Source of the DNA: Sporosarcina gallistercoris
Lineage (GTDB): Bacteria; Bacillota; Bacilli; Bacillales_A; Planococcaceae
Length of the DNA stretch: 64,000 bases
Assembly (NCBI RefSeq): GCF_014836415.1
Contig: NZ_JACSQY010000008.1
Location: 1 to 64,000 of the forward strand
Reading direction: 5' to 3'
Below the pieces are notes generated by a model. The model saw only the letters and a list, made by a program, of their open reading frames with translations. It did no database searches and was not told the DNA's origin. Made by a program: the position numbers and the translations under genes. This document shows, piece by piece, positions 54,864 through 63,699 of the stretch; position 1 is the stretch's first letter; each line of letters opens with the position of its first letter.

Positions 54864-55073
54864 GCCGTTGTTTTCCTCTCCAGGCGGACGCTTTCCGAGG
54901 GGCTCGATTTCAGCCAATCGAACCACGAAGAGTTCGATTTGCCGTATTTCTGAGCTCTTAAAGAAATTAAGGCATCCGGCACTCTGCTCCTAACGCTTCG
55001 CTTTTACTCGCAAAAGCCGTTCTTCGTTACGGCTTTCACTGATCCCTCAGGAGTCGCCGCCTTCCGATACAAA
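54864..55073. repeat. Bacillaceae-type intergenic repeat element between SAM riboswitch and metN
   Basis: One end reads CAGGCGGACGCTTTCCG and the other TCAGGAGTCGCCGCCTTCC. These are the ends of a GC-rich repeat that I recall in many intergenic regions of Bacillaceae and relatives. Inside are the stems AATCGAAC/GTTCGATT (about 54916-54940) and AAAGCCGT/ACGGCTTT (55013-55036). It sits in the transcribed leader of metN. Confidence 0.6.
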
Positions 55074-55120
55074 CAACTAATATGTTTGAACTGATGGTGA
55101 TTTTCACTTCAACATAAAAA

Positions 55121-55156
55121 ACAAAAACGCCTTCCTGCAGATTCACAGAAAGGCGT
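55121..55156 (-). terminator. Expression-platform terminator of the SAM riboswitch
   Basis: Minus strand ACGCCTTTC pairs with GGAAGGCGT (one mismatch), then TTTTTG and a further T run. Confidence 0.85.
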
Positions 55157-55186
55157 ACGCATAAAAATTCATGGCGTTCATCCGAT

Positions 55187-55292
55187 CTCTCATCTTTCAA
55201 AGCATACGCTTTGTGTGACTTGGCACCATTTCAAGTAATTTGACGGTTGCCGGGCTTCGCAGGGTACTCCCCTCCACCTCTCTGTATAAGAG
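55187..55292 (-). ncRNA. SAM-I riboswitch (S box) aptamer
   Basis: The minus strand carries the S-box core in order: CTCTTATACAGAGAGGTGGAG, starting at 55292 (shown here as 21 bases split: CTCTTATACAG, AGAGGTGGAG), then CCCTGCGAAGCCCGGCAACC, AATGGTGCCAA, and GATGAGAG closing helix P1 at 55187. S-adenosylmethionine binding should favour the downstream terminator and repress metNPQ. Confidence 0.95.
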
Positions 55293-55317
55293 TCAGTTAT
55301 TCAATTGGTTGCTATTA

Positions 55318-55346
55318 GTTATACCATAGCGGTTCTTGACTGTCAA
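55318..55346 (-). promoter_or_regulatory. Promoter of the SAM riboswitch / met operon
   Basis: Minus strand perfect TTGACA (55341-55346), exact 17-base spacer, TATAAC (55318-55323). The -35 overlaps the last codon of the upstream thioredoxin-like gene. Confidence 0.8.
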
Positions 55347-55642
55347 CTAAGCTTTTGCAGGATATTTTGAACCGATTGAAAGGCGTAGACTTTCTCAGCA
55401 GGCTCCCCTTTTCGCTTTATGAGCAGGCACGGAACGCTTTCAATCTGGTATTCTGCTGCGAGTTCTTCGACAAAGTTCAAATTGGCTTTTCCAATCAGAA
55501 CAGCTGGCTTTAACTCTGTAACGACACTCAAAATTTTGCTCGCAACAGCACACGTTCCGCATAGCGGTGTGTATAAATAAAAAGCCGCAAGTTCTTCTTG
55601 TTCAGTGAGAACTTTCCAATCATTATATGTCCACTCATTCAT
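55343..55642 (-). CDS. yusE: Thioredoxin-like protein (YusE)
   Basis: A 99-residue cytoplasmic thioredoxin-fold protein with active-site CGTC (about residues 28-31) and the cis-proline motif SVPCLLI. It differs from classic thioredoxin (WCGPC). The ATG at 55642 has AGGTGA just upstream; the GTG three codons earlier lacks a spaced site. Position next to gcvH and the met operon matches yusE of B. subtilis. Confidence 0.82.
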   Translation of the reverse strand: MNEWTYNDWKVLTEQEELAAFYLYTPLCGTCAVASKILSVVTELKPAVLIGKANLNFVEELAAEYQIESVPCLLIKRKGEPAEKVYAFQSVQNILQKLS

Positions 55643-55676
55643 CACGATCACCTACACTCTTTTTCAAAGGAAATAT

Positions 55677-55704
55677 AAAAGACGCCGGATAGACGGCGCC
55701 TTTT
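55677..55704 (-). terminator. Terminator after gcvH
   Basis: Minus strand AAAAGGCGCCG pairs with CGGCGTCTTTT (one G-U), followed by ATATTT. Confidence 0.75.
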
Positions 55705-55708
55705 TGTA

Positions 55709-56092
55709 TTATTCTCCGACAGTCATTTTGTCGTAGTCTTCAGGAGACATCAGCTCATCAAGTTCAGCTGGGTTCGTTGCTTCCACAACAACCATCCATG
55801 CACCCTCGTAAGGAGATTCGTTGACAAGCTCAGGGCTGTCCTCTAATTCTTCGTTCACTTCAACGACTTTACCGCTGATCGGCGCATATAATTCTGAAAC
55901 CGTTTTTACAGATTCAACACTGCCGAATGGCTCGTCCGATTTCAATTCGTCGCCAACTGATGGCAATTCAACGAATACGATATCGCCAAGCTCAGATTGT
56001 GCAAAGTGAGTGATTCCGATTCGGTATTTACCGTCTTCTTCTTTAACCCATTCGTGCTCTTCAGAATACTTCAAACCTTGTGGTGTGCTCAT
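55709..56092 (-). CDS. gcvH: Glycine cleavage system H protein
   Basis: A 127-residue lipoyl carrier protein. The lipoylated lysine is K63 in ESVKTVS. It shuttles the methylamine arm between P, T and L proteins and, in bacilli, is also a relay for lipoyl assembly. No gcvP or gcvT is nearby. GGAGGGG precedes the ATG. No glycine riboswitch is visible. Confidence 0.95.
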   Translation of the reverse strand: MSTPQGLKYSEEHEWVKEEDGKYRIGITHFAQSELGDIVFVELPSVGDELKSDEPFGSVESVKTVSELYAPISGKVVEVNEELEDSPELVNESPYEGAWMVVVEATNPAELDELMSPEDYDKMTVGE

Positions 56093-56131
56093 TCTTTACC
56101 CCTCCAACAGTTATATTATATATCTGATTCC

Positions 56132-56160
56132 ATTTTGCCACAGCTACCATTGAAAGACAA
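56132..56160 (-). promoter_or_regulatory. Candidate promoter of gcvH
   Basis: Minus strand TTGTCT (56155-56160), 17-base spacer, CAAAAT (56132-56137) preceded by TGG. Confidence 0.4.
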
Positions 56161-56169
56161 GAATTGAAC

Positions 56170-56529
56170 TTACGCCTTCCATGTTTCGCCGAAAGTCTTC
56201 TCATTGAATCCAACTGTGGTTGTGTTTCCATCTGTCACAAGAGGTCGCTTAATGAGCATACCGTCTGATGCCAGTAATTTGATTTGTTCGTCGTCACTCA
56301 TAGAAGCGAGTTTGTCTTTCAATCCAAGTTCACGATATTTCATGCCACTTGTGTTAAAAAACTTCTTAAGCGGCAAACCAGAGCTTGCGACCATCTCTTT
56401 CAGTGCTTGCTCGCTCGGCGGCTGTTCAGCAATGTTCGATGCTTCATATGGAATATCATTTTCTTTCATCCATTTTTCAGCCTTTTTACAAGTTGTACAT
56501 TTCGGATAGCCATAATAGTGCAGTCCCAA
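56170..56529 (-). CDS. yusI: Spx/ArsC-family protein (YusI)
   Basis: This 119-residue cytoplasmic protein of the ArsC/Spx family has CTTC (C11, C14) and the RPL motif (LIKRPLVTD) near residue 94. It is the YusI subgroup, distinct from the global regulator Spx and from arsenate reductase ArsC; its role is unknown. The TTG at 56529 is preferred over an ATG at 56553, because GGGGGTGA lies five bases upstream and the family N-terminus starts there. Confidence 0.82.
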   Translation of the reverse strand: MGLHYYGYPKCTTCKKAEKWMKENDIPYEASNIAEQPPSEQALKEMVASSGLPLKKFFNTSGMKYRELGLKDKLASMSDDEQIKLLASDGMLIKRPLVTDGNTTTVGFNEKTFGETWKA

Positions 56530-56566
56530 TTCAGTCACCCCCATTAGTACCATTTTACCACAAAAA

Positions 56567-56597
56567 CATCCAGACTACTTAACTCGCAGTCTGGATG
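56567..56597 (-). terminator. Terminator of the fadNAE operon
   Basis: CATCCAGACT pairs with AGTCTGGATG, 11-base loop, then TTTTTG on the minus strand. Confidence 0.88.
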
Positions 56598-56618
56598 GAA
56601 GTATACGAAAATTATTGA

Positions 56619-58406
56619 TCAAACAACATATTTCGCAGCATCAATGAGTTTCACGGATGCTTCACGCTTCTTCGCAATCACGTTATAAGGATTTGAGCGA
56701 GTCAATTTACGCAATGCAGAAATCATCATGCGCTGGTTGTCTCCGTCCACTGCTGCGTATAGCGTTTCTTTTGCATCGCGTTCGATTGCTGCGAACGCTT
56801 CTTGACAGAAAATCTCAGTGTACAAGATTTTCTGTTGCTCTTTTTCAGCACCGTTTTTCGCAACCGCTTTTTCAGTACGAAGAAGTGCAGATTCCATTGC
56901 AAAAATGTTATTGGCAATGTCTGCAATGTTGACAAGTACTTCTTGCTCTTCTTCAAGTTTTGTTCCGAAGCGTTGTGCAGCTAATCCTGCAGCTAGCAAA
57001 CCGATTTTCTTGGCATTTTTCACTAGGACTTTTTCTTGTTCCAGTGGTGCATCGCCAATTTCTTCCGGCATCATCATGAGCAATTCTTCTTGAAGTGCTT
57101 GCGCTTGCTGCAACAAAGGCAACTCGCCTTTTAGTGCCTTCTTCATGAATGTACCTGGTACGATCATGCGGTTAATTTCGTTTGTTCCTTCGAAGATCCG
57201 GTTGATACGAGAATCGCGGTATGCGCGTTCCACTTCATATTCAGCCATGAAGCCATATCCACCGTGCAATTGAACGGCTTCGTCCACGATATAGTCGAGC
57301 GTTTCCGATCCAACAACTTTGTTAATGGAACATTCAATTGCGTATTCAGCAATCGCTGCTGCAATCGCTTTTCCATCTTTCTGCTGTTCAGCAGTCATCT
57401 GGCTTTGACGCTGCTCGAAGTAACCGACTGTCCGGTAAATCAGGCTCTCCGTCGCATAGAGCTGTGATGCCATCGTAGCAATCTTTTCTTTCGTCAAGTT
57501 GAATGATGAAATCGGAGTATTGAACTGTTTACGCTCGTTCGAATACGAAATTGCAAGTTCAAGCGCACGTTTCGATCCACCTACTGTGCCTACCCCAAGC
57601 TTATAACGGCCGATATTCAAGATGTTGAATGCAATAATATGTCCACGCCCCACTTCTCCGAGCAAGTTTTCTACTGGAACTTCAGCGTCAGATAAAATCA
57701 GTGTCCTGGTGGATGACGACTTGATGCCCATCTTTTTCTCTTCCGCTCCGACAGAAACACCAGGGAATTCACGTTCCACGATGAATGCCGAGAACTTGTC
57801 ACCATCGATTTTCGCATAGACGACGAATACGTCAGCAAATCCAGCGTTCGTAATCCACTGCTTTTCACCGTTCAGGACGTAATGTGTGCCCGCTTCGTTC
57901 AATTTCGCTGTCGTTTTTGCTCCAAGTGCATCCGATCCTGAACCTGGCTCCGTCAACGCATAAGCAGAGATTTTGTCCCCTGCTACCGAGTTCGGTAAGT
58001 ACTTTTTCTTTTGTTCCTCGTTTCCGAACAAGACAATCGGAAGTGTACCGATTCCTACATGCGCACCGTGGGTGATGGAAAATCCACCTGCAATAGCAAG
58101 TTTCTCAGATATCAATGCCGAGGAAATCTTATCCAATCCAAGCCCATCGTATTCTTCAGGTACATCCGCACCTAGAAGACCAAGATCTCCAGCAGACTTC
58201 AAAAGACGTACAGAGTGCTCGAACTCGTGGTTCTCCAATTTATCAACAACTGGCAGCACTTCGTTTTTCACGTAATCTTCTGCTGTTTTCGCGATCATCT
58301 TCTGCTCGTCGGAAAAATCTTCCGGCGTGAACACACGATCCGGTGTAATGTCTTCCGTTAGAAACGCTCCGCCTTTAATTAGCTCATTTGTCGTAGTTTC
58401 AGTCAT
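56619..58406 (-). CDS. fadE: Acyl-CoA dehydrogenase FadE
   Basis: This 595-residue FAD enzyme catalyses the first oxidation of fatty acyl-CoA. The N-terminal and middle ACAD domains show ALTEPGSGSDALG and QWITNAGFADVF; the C-terminal helical domain has LHGGYGFMAEYEVER and FEGTNEINR with the catalytic glutamate region. It carries the extended C-terminal part typical of Bacillus FadE. Third gene of fadN-fadA-fadE. Confidence 0.95.
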   Translation of the reverse strand: MTETTTNELIKGGAFLTEDITPDRVFTPEDFSDEQKMIAKTAEDYVKNEVLPVVDKLENHEFEHSVRLLKSAGDLGLLGADVPEEYDGLGLDKISSALISEKLAIAGGFSITHGAHVGIGTLPIVLFGNEEQKKKYLPNSVAGDKISAYALTEPGSGSDALGAKTTAKLNEAGTHYVLNGEKQWITNAGFADVFVVYAKIDGDKFSAFIVEREFPGVSVGAEEKKMGIKSSSTRTLILSDAEVPVENLLGEVGRGHIIAFNILNIGRYKLGVGTVGGSKRALELAISYSNERKQFNTPISSFNLTKEKIATMASQLYATESLIYRTVGYFEQRQSQMTAEQQKDGKAIAAAIAEYAIECSINKVVGSETLDYIVDEAVQLHGGYGFMAEYEVERAYRDSRINRIFEGTNEINRMIVPGTFMKKALKGELPLLQQAQALQEELLMMMPEEIGDAPLEQEKVLVKNAKKIGLLAAGLAAQRFGTKLEEEQEVLVNIADIANNIFAMESALLRTEKAVAKNGAEKEQQKILYTEIFCQEAFAAIERDAKETLYAAVDGDNQRMMISALRKLTRSNPYNVIAKKREASVKLIDAAKYVV

Positions 58407-58442
58407 TTCCAGTTCCTCCTCTATTTTACGTTCATAGTTTTT

Positions 58443-59618
58443 TTACAGTAATTCAAACACGCCTGCTGCGCCCATTCCGCCACCGATACACATCGTAACG
58501 ACGCCGAATTGCTTGCCTTGACGCTTCAATTCACTCATCATCCGTACCGTCAAAATCGTACCGGTTGCACCAAGTGGGTGCCCGAGTGCAATTGCGCCCC
58601 CGTTCACGTTCACTTTGCTTGTGTCCAATTTGAGTTCACGAATGACTTGAAGAGATTGAGATGCAAATGCTTCGTTCAATTCCCACACATCGATATCTTC
58701 AATGGACAGTCCAGCGATCTTCAACGCTTTCGGGATTGCGGCGATTGGTCCGATTCCCATGATTTCGGGTGGAACCCCTGCTACCGCAAACGAGCGGAAC
58801 TTCGCGATTGGAGTAAGCCCTTCCGCCACTGCTTTTTCACGATCCATGACAAGGACAGATGCTGCCCCGTCAGACGTTTGTGAAGCGTTCCCAGCTGTTA
58901 CAGAGCCTGTAACGGAAAATGCAGGACGCAGTTTCGCTAAGATTTCTGTAGTTGTACCACGCCGTACGCCTTCGTCCATCGAAAACGTTTCTTTTTTCTC
59001 TGCAAATTTACCATTGCTGTCTACATAGCCTTTTGTGAATTCGACTGGGACGATTTCTTCATCGAACTTCCCAGCGTCAATCGCTGCTGCTGCACGGCGA
59101 TGGGACTCGACTGCAAACGCATCCTGATCTTCACGGCTGATTCCATATTTAACGGCAACTTGCTCCGCAGTATGACCCATTCCCATATAGTACTCAGGAG
59201 CTTCTTCTGCTAGTTTCGCATTTGGACGAACGGTGTTGCCCATCATCGGTACCATACTCATCGACTCAACTCCGCCTGCTAGAATGGCTTCCGAGTGCCC
59301 GAGCATAATGCGTTCAGCTGCATAGGCAATGGACTGGAGTCCTGATGAACAGAAGCGGTTGATGGTAATCGCTGGTGTTGTGTCAGGCAAACCTGCCAGT
59401 GCTCCGATATTACGTGCCATGTTCATCCCTTGTTCAGCTTCCGGCATTGCGCAGCCGATGATCAGATCTTCAATCGGACCGTCGTAACCACCTGCGCGTT
59501 TCAAAGTTTCTTTTATAGTAAGGGCTCCTAGATCATCTGGTCGGACTGTCGCAAGCGATCCTCGACCCGCTTTACCGACCGGTGTGCGGGAACCCGCTAC
59601 GATTACTGCTTCACGCAT
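58443..59618 (-). CDS. fadA: Acetyl-CoA C-acyltransferase (3-ketoacyl-CoA thiolase) FadA
   Basis: This 391-residue thiolase performs the final thiolytic step of beta-oxidation. Nucleophilic cysteine in NRFCSSGLQS, GHPLGATG histidine motif and the second cysteine in TMCIGGGMG are all present. The ATG has GAGGAGG upstream. It lies 30 bases after fadN. Confidence 0.95.
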   Translation of the reverse strand: MREAVIVAGSRTPVGKAGRGSLATVRPDDLGALTIKETLKRAGGYDGPIEDLIIGCAMPEAEQGMNMARNIGALAGLPDTTPAITINRFCSSGLQSIAYAAERIMLGHSEAILAGGVESMSMVPMMGNTVRPNAKLAEEAPEYYMGMGHTAEQVAVKYGISREDQDAFAVESHRRAAAAIDAGKFDEEIVPVEFTKGYVDSNGKFAEKKETFSMDEGVRRGTTTEILAKLRPAFSVTGSVTAGNASQTSDGAASVLVMDREKAVAEGLTPIAKFRSFAVAGVPPEIMGIGPIAAIPKALKIAGLSIEDIDVWELNEAFASQSLQVIRELKLDTSKVNVNGGAIALGHPLGATGTILTVRMMSELKRQGKQFGVVTMCIGGGMGAAGVFELL

Positions 59619-59648
59619 TGTATTTCCTCCTCTAAAAGTTCTGGTTCA

Positions 59649-62033
59649 TCAGTTACGCAAAGGTTTGCCTTTGACAAGCATGTGTTGCATGCGTGCCTGT
59701 GACTTCGGCTCTGCAACAAGGCTCAAGAACGCTTCCCGCTCAAGATCCAGCAGATACTGCTCATCTACAAGTGTGCCGTATGGCAATTTGCCGCCAGCTA
59801 ATACGTAAGCGAGCTTTTTCGCAATCTTCATATCATGATCGCTGATGAATCCTGACAAACGCATACCTTCTGCACCAAGTAGTAACGTTGCATAGCCGGT
59901 TTCACCAACCACCGGGAATTTCTCACGTTTCGGCGCCTGATAGCCATTGTCATACAAAGATAGTGCTGCTTGTTTTGCATCATATAATAGGTGATCCGCA
60001 TTGACACTAATGCCATCTGCGAAATCGAGGAAGTTGTTTTCACGTGCTTCATCAGCGGAAGTTGATACCTTTGCCATTGCAATCGATTCGAACACTTTGT
60101 TCGCAATGTTCTGGTAGTCTACTTGCACACCATTCGGCAATCCTTTTAAGTGTTTCAAGTACAGACCGACATTACCGCCTCCGCCAGGAATCAGTCCAAC
60201 TCCTGCTTCCACGAGGCCGATATATGTTTCCATGGAAGCTTGGATATGAGCTGCCGGCAAACAAACTTCCGCTCCGCCGCCTAGTGTCATCTGGAACGGT
60301 GCTGCAACGACCGGTTTGGACGAATACTTGAGTTTCATCATGGCGTTCTGGAACGTACGCACCACGAAATCGAGCTCGAAAATGTTATCGTCTTGCGCTT
60401 CCATCAGAATCATCCCGAGGTTCGCACCGACGCAGAAGTTCTTCCCTTGGTTACCGATAACGAGACCTTTGTAATTCTTCTCGACTTCATCCACCGCAAA
60501 GTTGATCATCTGCATGATGTCAAGACCGATCGCATTCGACTGCGAGTGGAACTCAAGTAGTGCAATTCCGTCACCCATGTCGATCAAGCTAGCTCCGGAG
60601 TTTTTCTTGATAACGCCGTGTTTCTTCTTATAACGCTTTAAATCGATCACTTTTTCATTGACCGGAACGGGTGAGTATCCTTCTCCATCGAAGTAGAAGA
60701 GCTCGTTGTCTTCCTCTTTATAGAACGTTTCGAATCCTTTATCGAGCAAGGATTGTGCGAAAGCAGGAATCGTATCTCCCTGTTCTTTCATGCGCTCGAC
60801 TGATTTGCTGACACCGATTGCATCCCATACTTCAAATGGCCCCTGTTGCCATCCGAAGCCCCATTTCATCGCGTTATCGAGTGATACGATTGTGTCAGCT
60901 ATTTTGCCATGCATCTCTGCCGAATAGAGGAGAGTTGGCGCTAGGATGCTCCAGAGAAGCTCTCCCGTGCGATCCTCCGCATATACTAACGACTTTACAC
61001 GATTGCCAAGTCCTTTTTGCTGTTTCGCTATTTCAATTGAAGGCGTTTTCATTTTCTTGACTGGTCCGTATTCAAGCGTCGATGAATCGATCTCGTAAAT
61101 GTCTTTTCCTTTTTTAACGAAGAACCCTTGCTTCGCTTTTGCCCCGATCCAGCCATTGTCGATCATTTTTTTCATGAATTCCGGGAGTTCGAAGACTGCC
61201 TGTTCTTCCCCATCCGTCTGATCGTAGACGTTTTTCGCAACGTGCATGAACGTATCCAGTCCGACTACATCCAACGTGCGGAACGTAGCGGATTTTGGAC
61301 GTCCGATCAGTGTTCCTGTAACAGAATCCACTTCACCGACTGTATAGTCGCGTTTTTCCATTTCACGAAGTGTCACAAGAAGACCGTAAGTACCGATCCG
61401 ATTGGCGATGAAGTTCGGTGTGTCTTTCGCGATAACGACACCTTTACCAAGACGATCTTCACCAAATGTAGTCATGTACTCGATCACTTCTTGTGAAGTC
61501 GTTTTTGCAGGAATCACTTCAAGCAGTTTCAAGTAACGAGGCGGATTAAAGAAATGAGTACCTAGGAAATGTTTTTGGAAGTCTTCAGAACGGCCTTCAG
61601 CCATCGCATCGATACTAATTCCTGATGTATTTGAAGTGACGATTGTCCCAGGTTTCCGAACAGCGTCGATTTTTTCATATAAGTTTTTTTTCACATCCAG
61701 ATTTTCAACAACTACTTCGATGATCCAGTCCACGTCTTTCAACTTTTCCAAGTCATCTTCCAAGTTCCCTGCTTCAATAAGTGCCAAGTTTTTCTTAGAA
61801 GTGAGCGGTGCCGGTTTTTGTTTCAATAGTTTTTGAATCGATCCGGATACGATCCGGTTACGAACTGCCTTGTGCTCCAAAGAAAGTCCTTTTTTCTCTT
61901 CGTCTTCTGTCAGGTTGCTCGGAACAATGTCCAGAAGGAGAACAGGAATCCCAATATTGGCGAGGTGTGCAGCGATGCCGGACCCCATCACACCAGATCC
62001 GATTACAGCTGCTTTCTTGATTTGATAAGCCAC
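59649..62033 (-). CDS. fadN: 3-hydroxyacyl-CoA dehydrogenase / enoyl-CoA hydratase FadN
   Basis: This 794-residue bifunctional protein has an N-terminal 3-hydroxyacyl-CoA dehydrogenase (GSGVMGSGIAAHLA NAD motif, HFFNPPRYLKLLE) and a C-terminal enoyl-CoA hydratase domain from about residue 480 (VIGNQGKNFCVGANL, oxyanion hole GGGAEVCL). The domain order is opposite to FadB and typical of Bacillus FadN. GTG start after GGGAGG. First gene of the operon, under a FadR box. Confidence 0.95.
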   Translation of the reverse strand: MAYQIKKAAVIGSGVMGSGIAAHLANIGIPVLLLDIVPSNLTEDEEKKGLSLEHKAVRNRIVSGSIQKLLKQKPAPLTSKKNLALIEAGNLEDDLEKLKDVDWIIEVVVENLDVKKNLYEKIDAVRKPGTIVTSNTSGISIDAMAEGRSEDFQKHFLGTHFFNPPRYLKLLEVIPAKTTSQEVIEYMTTFGEDRLGKGVVIAKDTPNFIANRIGTYGLLVTLREMEKRDYTVGEVDSVTGTLIGRPKSATFRTLDVVGLDTFMHVAKNVYDQTDGEEQAVFELPEFMKKMIDNGWIGAKAKQGFFVKKGKDIYEIDSSTLEYGPVKKMKTPSIEIAKQQKGLGNRVKSLVYAEDRTGELLWSILAPTLLYSAEMHGKIADTIVSLDNAMKWGFGWQQGPFEVWDAIGVSKSVERMKEQGDTIPAFAQSLLDKGFETFYKEEDNELFYFDGEGYSPVPVNEKVIDLKRYKKKHGVIKKNSGASLIDMGDGIALLEFHSQSNAIGLDIMQMINFAVDEVEKNYKGLVIGNQGKNFCVGANLGMILMEAQDDNIFELDFVVRTFQNAMMKLKYSSKPVVAAPFQMTLGGGAEVCLPAAHIQASMETYIGLVEAGVGLIPGGGGNVGLYLKHLKGLPNGVQVDYQNIANKVFESIAMAKVSTSADEARENNFLDFADGISVNADHLLYDAKQAALSLYDNGYQAPKREKFPVVGETGYATLLLGAEGMRLSGFISDHDMKIAKKLAYVLAGGKLPYGTLVDEQYLLDLEREAFLSLVAEPKSQARMQHMLVKGKPLRN

Positions 62034-62055
62034 GTGAAAATCCTCCCTTTGCTTT

Positions 62056-62073
62056 TGAATGAATGCTCATTCA
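62056..62073. promoter_or_regulatory. FadR operator of fadNAE
   Basis: TGAATGAATGCTCATTCA matches the known Bacillus FadR consensus TGAATGAMTANTCATTCA at all but one specified position. It lies just downstream of a -10 (TATAAA, 62075-62080, minus strand), where a repressor released by long-chain acyl-CoA would block transcription. Confidence 0.85.
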
Positions 62074-62245
62074 TTTTATAAGTAAAAAAAATAGAAACCT
62101 TTTCTATGAATCTAATTGTAGACTATTTCCTGCGTTTTCGCAATATTTAAATCTAAAAAACATCTGTTATCCATTGAAGAAACAAGTTGATAGTCTGGAA
62201 TCGCTTTTCATTGTACACTTAAGATATGAAAGGAGTCGAATACAC

Positions 62246-62566
62246 ATGCAATCGATTACAACCGCAAAACAATTTAATGAGGTCATTAATGAAACTTCCC
62301 GTTCGATCATTAAATTCCAAGCAGGATGGTGTCCGGACTGCCGAGTGATGGACATGTTCATCGGACCGATTACAGAAGACTACGACCAATATGAGTGGTA
62401 TGATGTGGATCGCGATGTCCTTCCCGAAATCGCTGAAAAATACGATGTCATGGGGATTCCAAGTTTGCTGATTTTTGAAAACGGTGAGAAAAAAGCCCAC
62501 CTTCACAGTGCGAATGCAAAATCACCAGAGCAAGTGACGAGTTTCCTTGAAGGTCTCTCTATTTAA
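62246..62566 (+). CDS. Thioredoxin family protein
   Basis: A 106-residue cytoplasmic thioredoxin-fold protein with active site WCPDC (C29, C32) and the cis-proline motif GIPSLLIF. The CPDC site differs from standard thioredoxin and resembles the YtpP/YdbP-type small thioredoxin-like proteins. The ATG at 62246 has AAAGGAG ten bases upstream; the longer open frame to 62063 starts in the divergent fadN promoter and is rejected. Monocistronic. Confidence 0.85.
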   Translation: MQSITTAKQFNEVINETSRSIIKFQAGWCPDCRVMDMFIGPITEDYDQYEWYDVDRDVLPEIAEKYDVMGIPSLLIFENGEKKAHLHSANAKSPEQVTSFLEGLSI

Positions 62567-62584
62567 ATGAGCACTACTATTCCG

Positions 62585-62608
62585 CCGGCTGCCTATGCAG
62601 TCGGTTTT
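62585..62608 (+). terminator. Terminator of the thioredoxin-like gene
   Basis: CCGGCTGC pairs with GCAGTCGG (one G-U), 4-base loop, then TTTT. Confidence 0.7.
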
Positions 62609-62674
62609 CTTTATGTATATTTTTGAAAATCAGTTATACTTAGGTTAGATTAGAGAAAAACTAAGAGGTGTAGC

Positions 62675-63133
62675 ATGAATCAGATAGAAGAAGTGGCACA
62701 ATTGAAAGCTACTATTGCCAAGTATGAAGAAATCATCAATGAGACATCTGTTCCAATAATTACATCCATTATCGACAACACCATCCTGCTTCCTGTAGTC
62801 GGGTATACAGACAAGGAGCGCATGGAACGGATTCGAGCGAAAGTTCTTGAATATGCGGGAGACCATCGAAATACAGAAGCAGCTGTGTTCGACTTTTCTA
62901 GTATCCGTCTTTCAGAAGAGGAAGGACTGGAAATGCTGACACTTGAATTGCAGCTCATGCGCTCTGAACTGCAACTGATGGGCATTCGTCCGATCATGGT
63001 CGGCTTCACCCCTCCATTTGTCCGTCAAATGGTAAGTGCTGGAGTGGCTTCAGAAGTGGAATCATACGCGAACTTCAAAGCAGCGCTTCAAGTGCTCATG
63101 GACGAAAAAGGGCTTTCCTTTTCAAGAGAGTAA
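62675..63133 (+). CDS. STAS-domain protein (RsbR-C-terminus-like)
   Basis: A 152-residue cytoplasmic protein: a short N-terminal helix (about 1-28) and a STAS domain (about 35-145) of the RsbR/RsbS type. LLPVVGYTDKER is the first STAS strand, and FDFSSIRLSEEEG occupies the phospho-acceptor loop, where the usual D-x-T pattern is not evident. It lacks the globin-like sensor domain of RsbR. AAGAGGTG precedes the ATG. It is followed after 18 bases by the C39-like gene on the same transcript. Confidence 0.75.
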   Translation: MNQIEEVAQLKATIAKYEEIINETSVPIITSIIDNTILLPVVGYTDKERMERIRAKVLEYAGDHRNTEAAVFDFSSIRLSEEEGLEMLTLELQLMRSELQLMGIRPIMVGFTPPFVRQMVSAGVASEVESYANFKAALQVLMDEKGLSFSRE

Positions 63134-63151
63134 ACAAAGGAGAGCTGAGAC

Positions 63152-63679
63152 GTGCAGATTTTAAAACAGTTTCAAGGCAGATCACAATACGAATCTTCCA
63201 TAGATAGAAGGCTACGATCGTCTGCATGCGGTCCCGTTACAGTCTCTGTAATCTTGAACTTTTTGAACGTCCCGCTTTCCAGAGTCCCTGTCAATAAGCT
63301 GTACAAATTCTTAGGAACGACCCAAATCGGATTATTCTCTTGGCGATTAGTTCACAGGCTTCAGAAGTTGTTAGGGACTGATTGGGACGTTCGGAAGTGT
63401 TCCGTATCCGAAGCGTTGCAGGAACTGGAGAGCGGACGGCCTGTAGCAGCGAAATTCGACAAATGGCTCTCTTTCAAGTGGAGTGGACAGTATGAGTTCG
63501 ACTATCACTGGGTACCCGTTATAGGATACGCAAAAAATGCGGATGATGTGATCCTCACAATTCATGACAACGGAAGTCCAACGAATCCCAGCACCGTGCG
63601 ATTTGTCTCCTATCGAAAGAACCAAGAGGTGTTATCATTTGTTAAAATCGCTCCTGTTTCCAAATTTAAAGGACACTGA
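63152..63679 (+). CDS. C39-like cysteine peptidase family protein, cytosolic
   Basis: A 175-residue protein of the C39-like (peptidase_C39_2) type. The pattern SACGPVTV (C26), YHWVPVIGY (H119) and IHDNG (D139/N140) gives a full Cys-His-Asp/Asn triad. There is no signal peptide, membrane segment or ABC transporter domain, unlike bacteriocin-processing C39 proteases, so it should stay in the cytoplasm unless exported by other means. GTG start with GGAGAG nine bases upstream. Co-transcribed with the STAS gene. Confidence 0.72.
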   Translation: MQILKQFQGRSQYESSIDRRLRSSACGPVTVSVILNFLNVPLSRVPVNKLYKFLGTTQIGLFSWRLVHRLQKLLGTDWDVRKCSVSEALQELESGRPVAAKFDKWLSFKWSGQYEFDYHWVPVIGYAKNADDVILTIHDNGSPTNPSTVRFVSYRKNQEVLSFVKIAPVSKFKGH

Positions 63680-63696
63680 TCAGCTCAGTGTCCTTT
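63668..63696. terminator. Bidirectional terminator
   Basis: AAAGGACACTGA pairs with TCAGTGTCCTTT, 5-base loop, T tracts on both sides. It ends the STAS-C39 operon and the converging STAS gene. Confidence 0.88.
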
Positions 63697-63699
63697 TTG

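Noticed and set aside
56093..56169. A glycine riboswitch upstream of gcvH
   Set aside because: The leader is only about 40 bases long after the candidate promoter and has none of the glycine aptamer segments.
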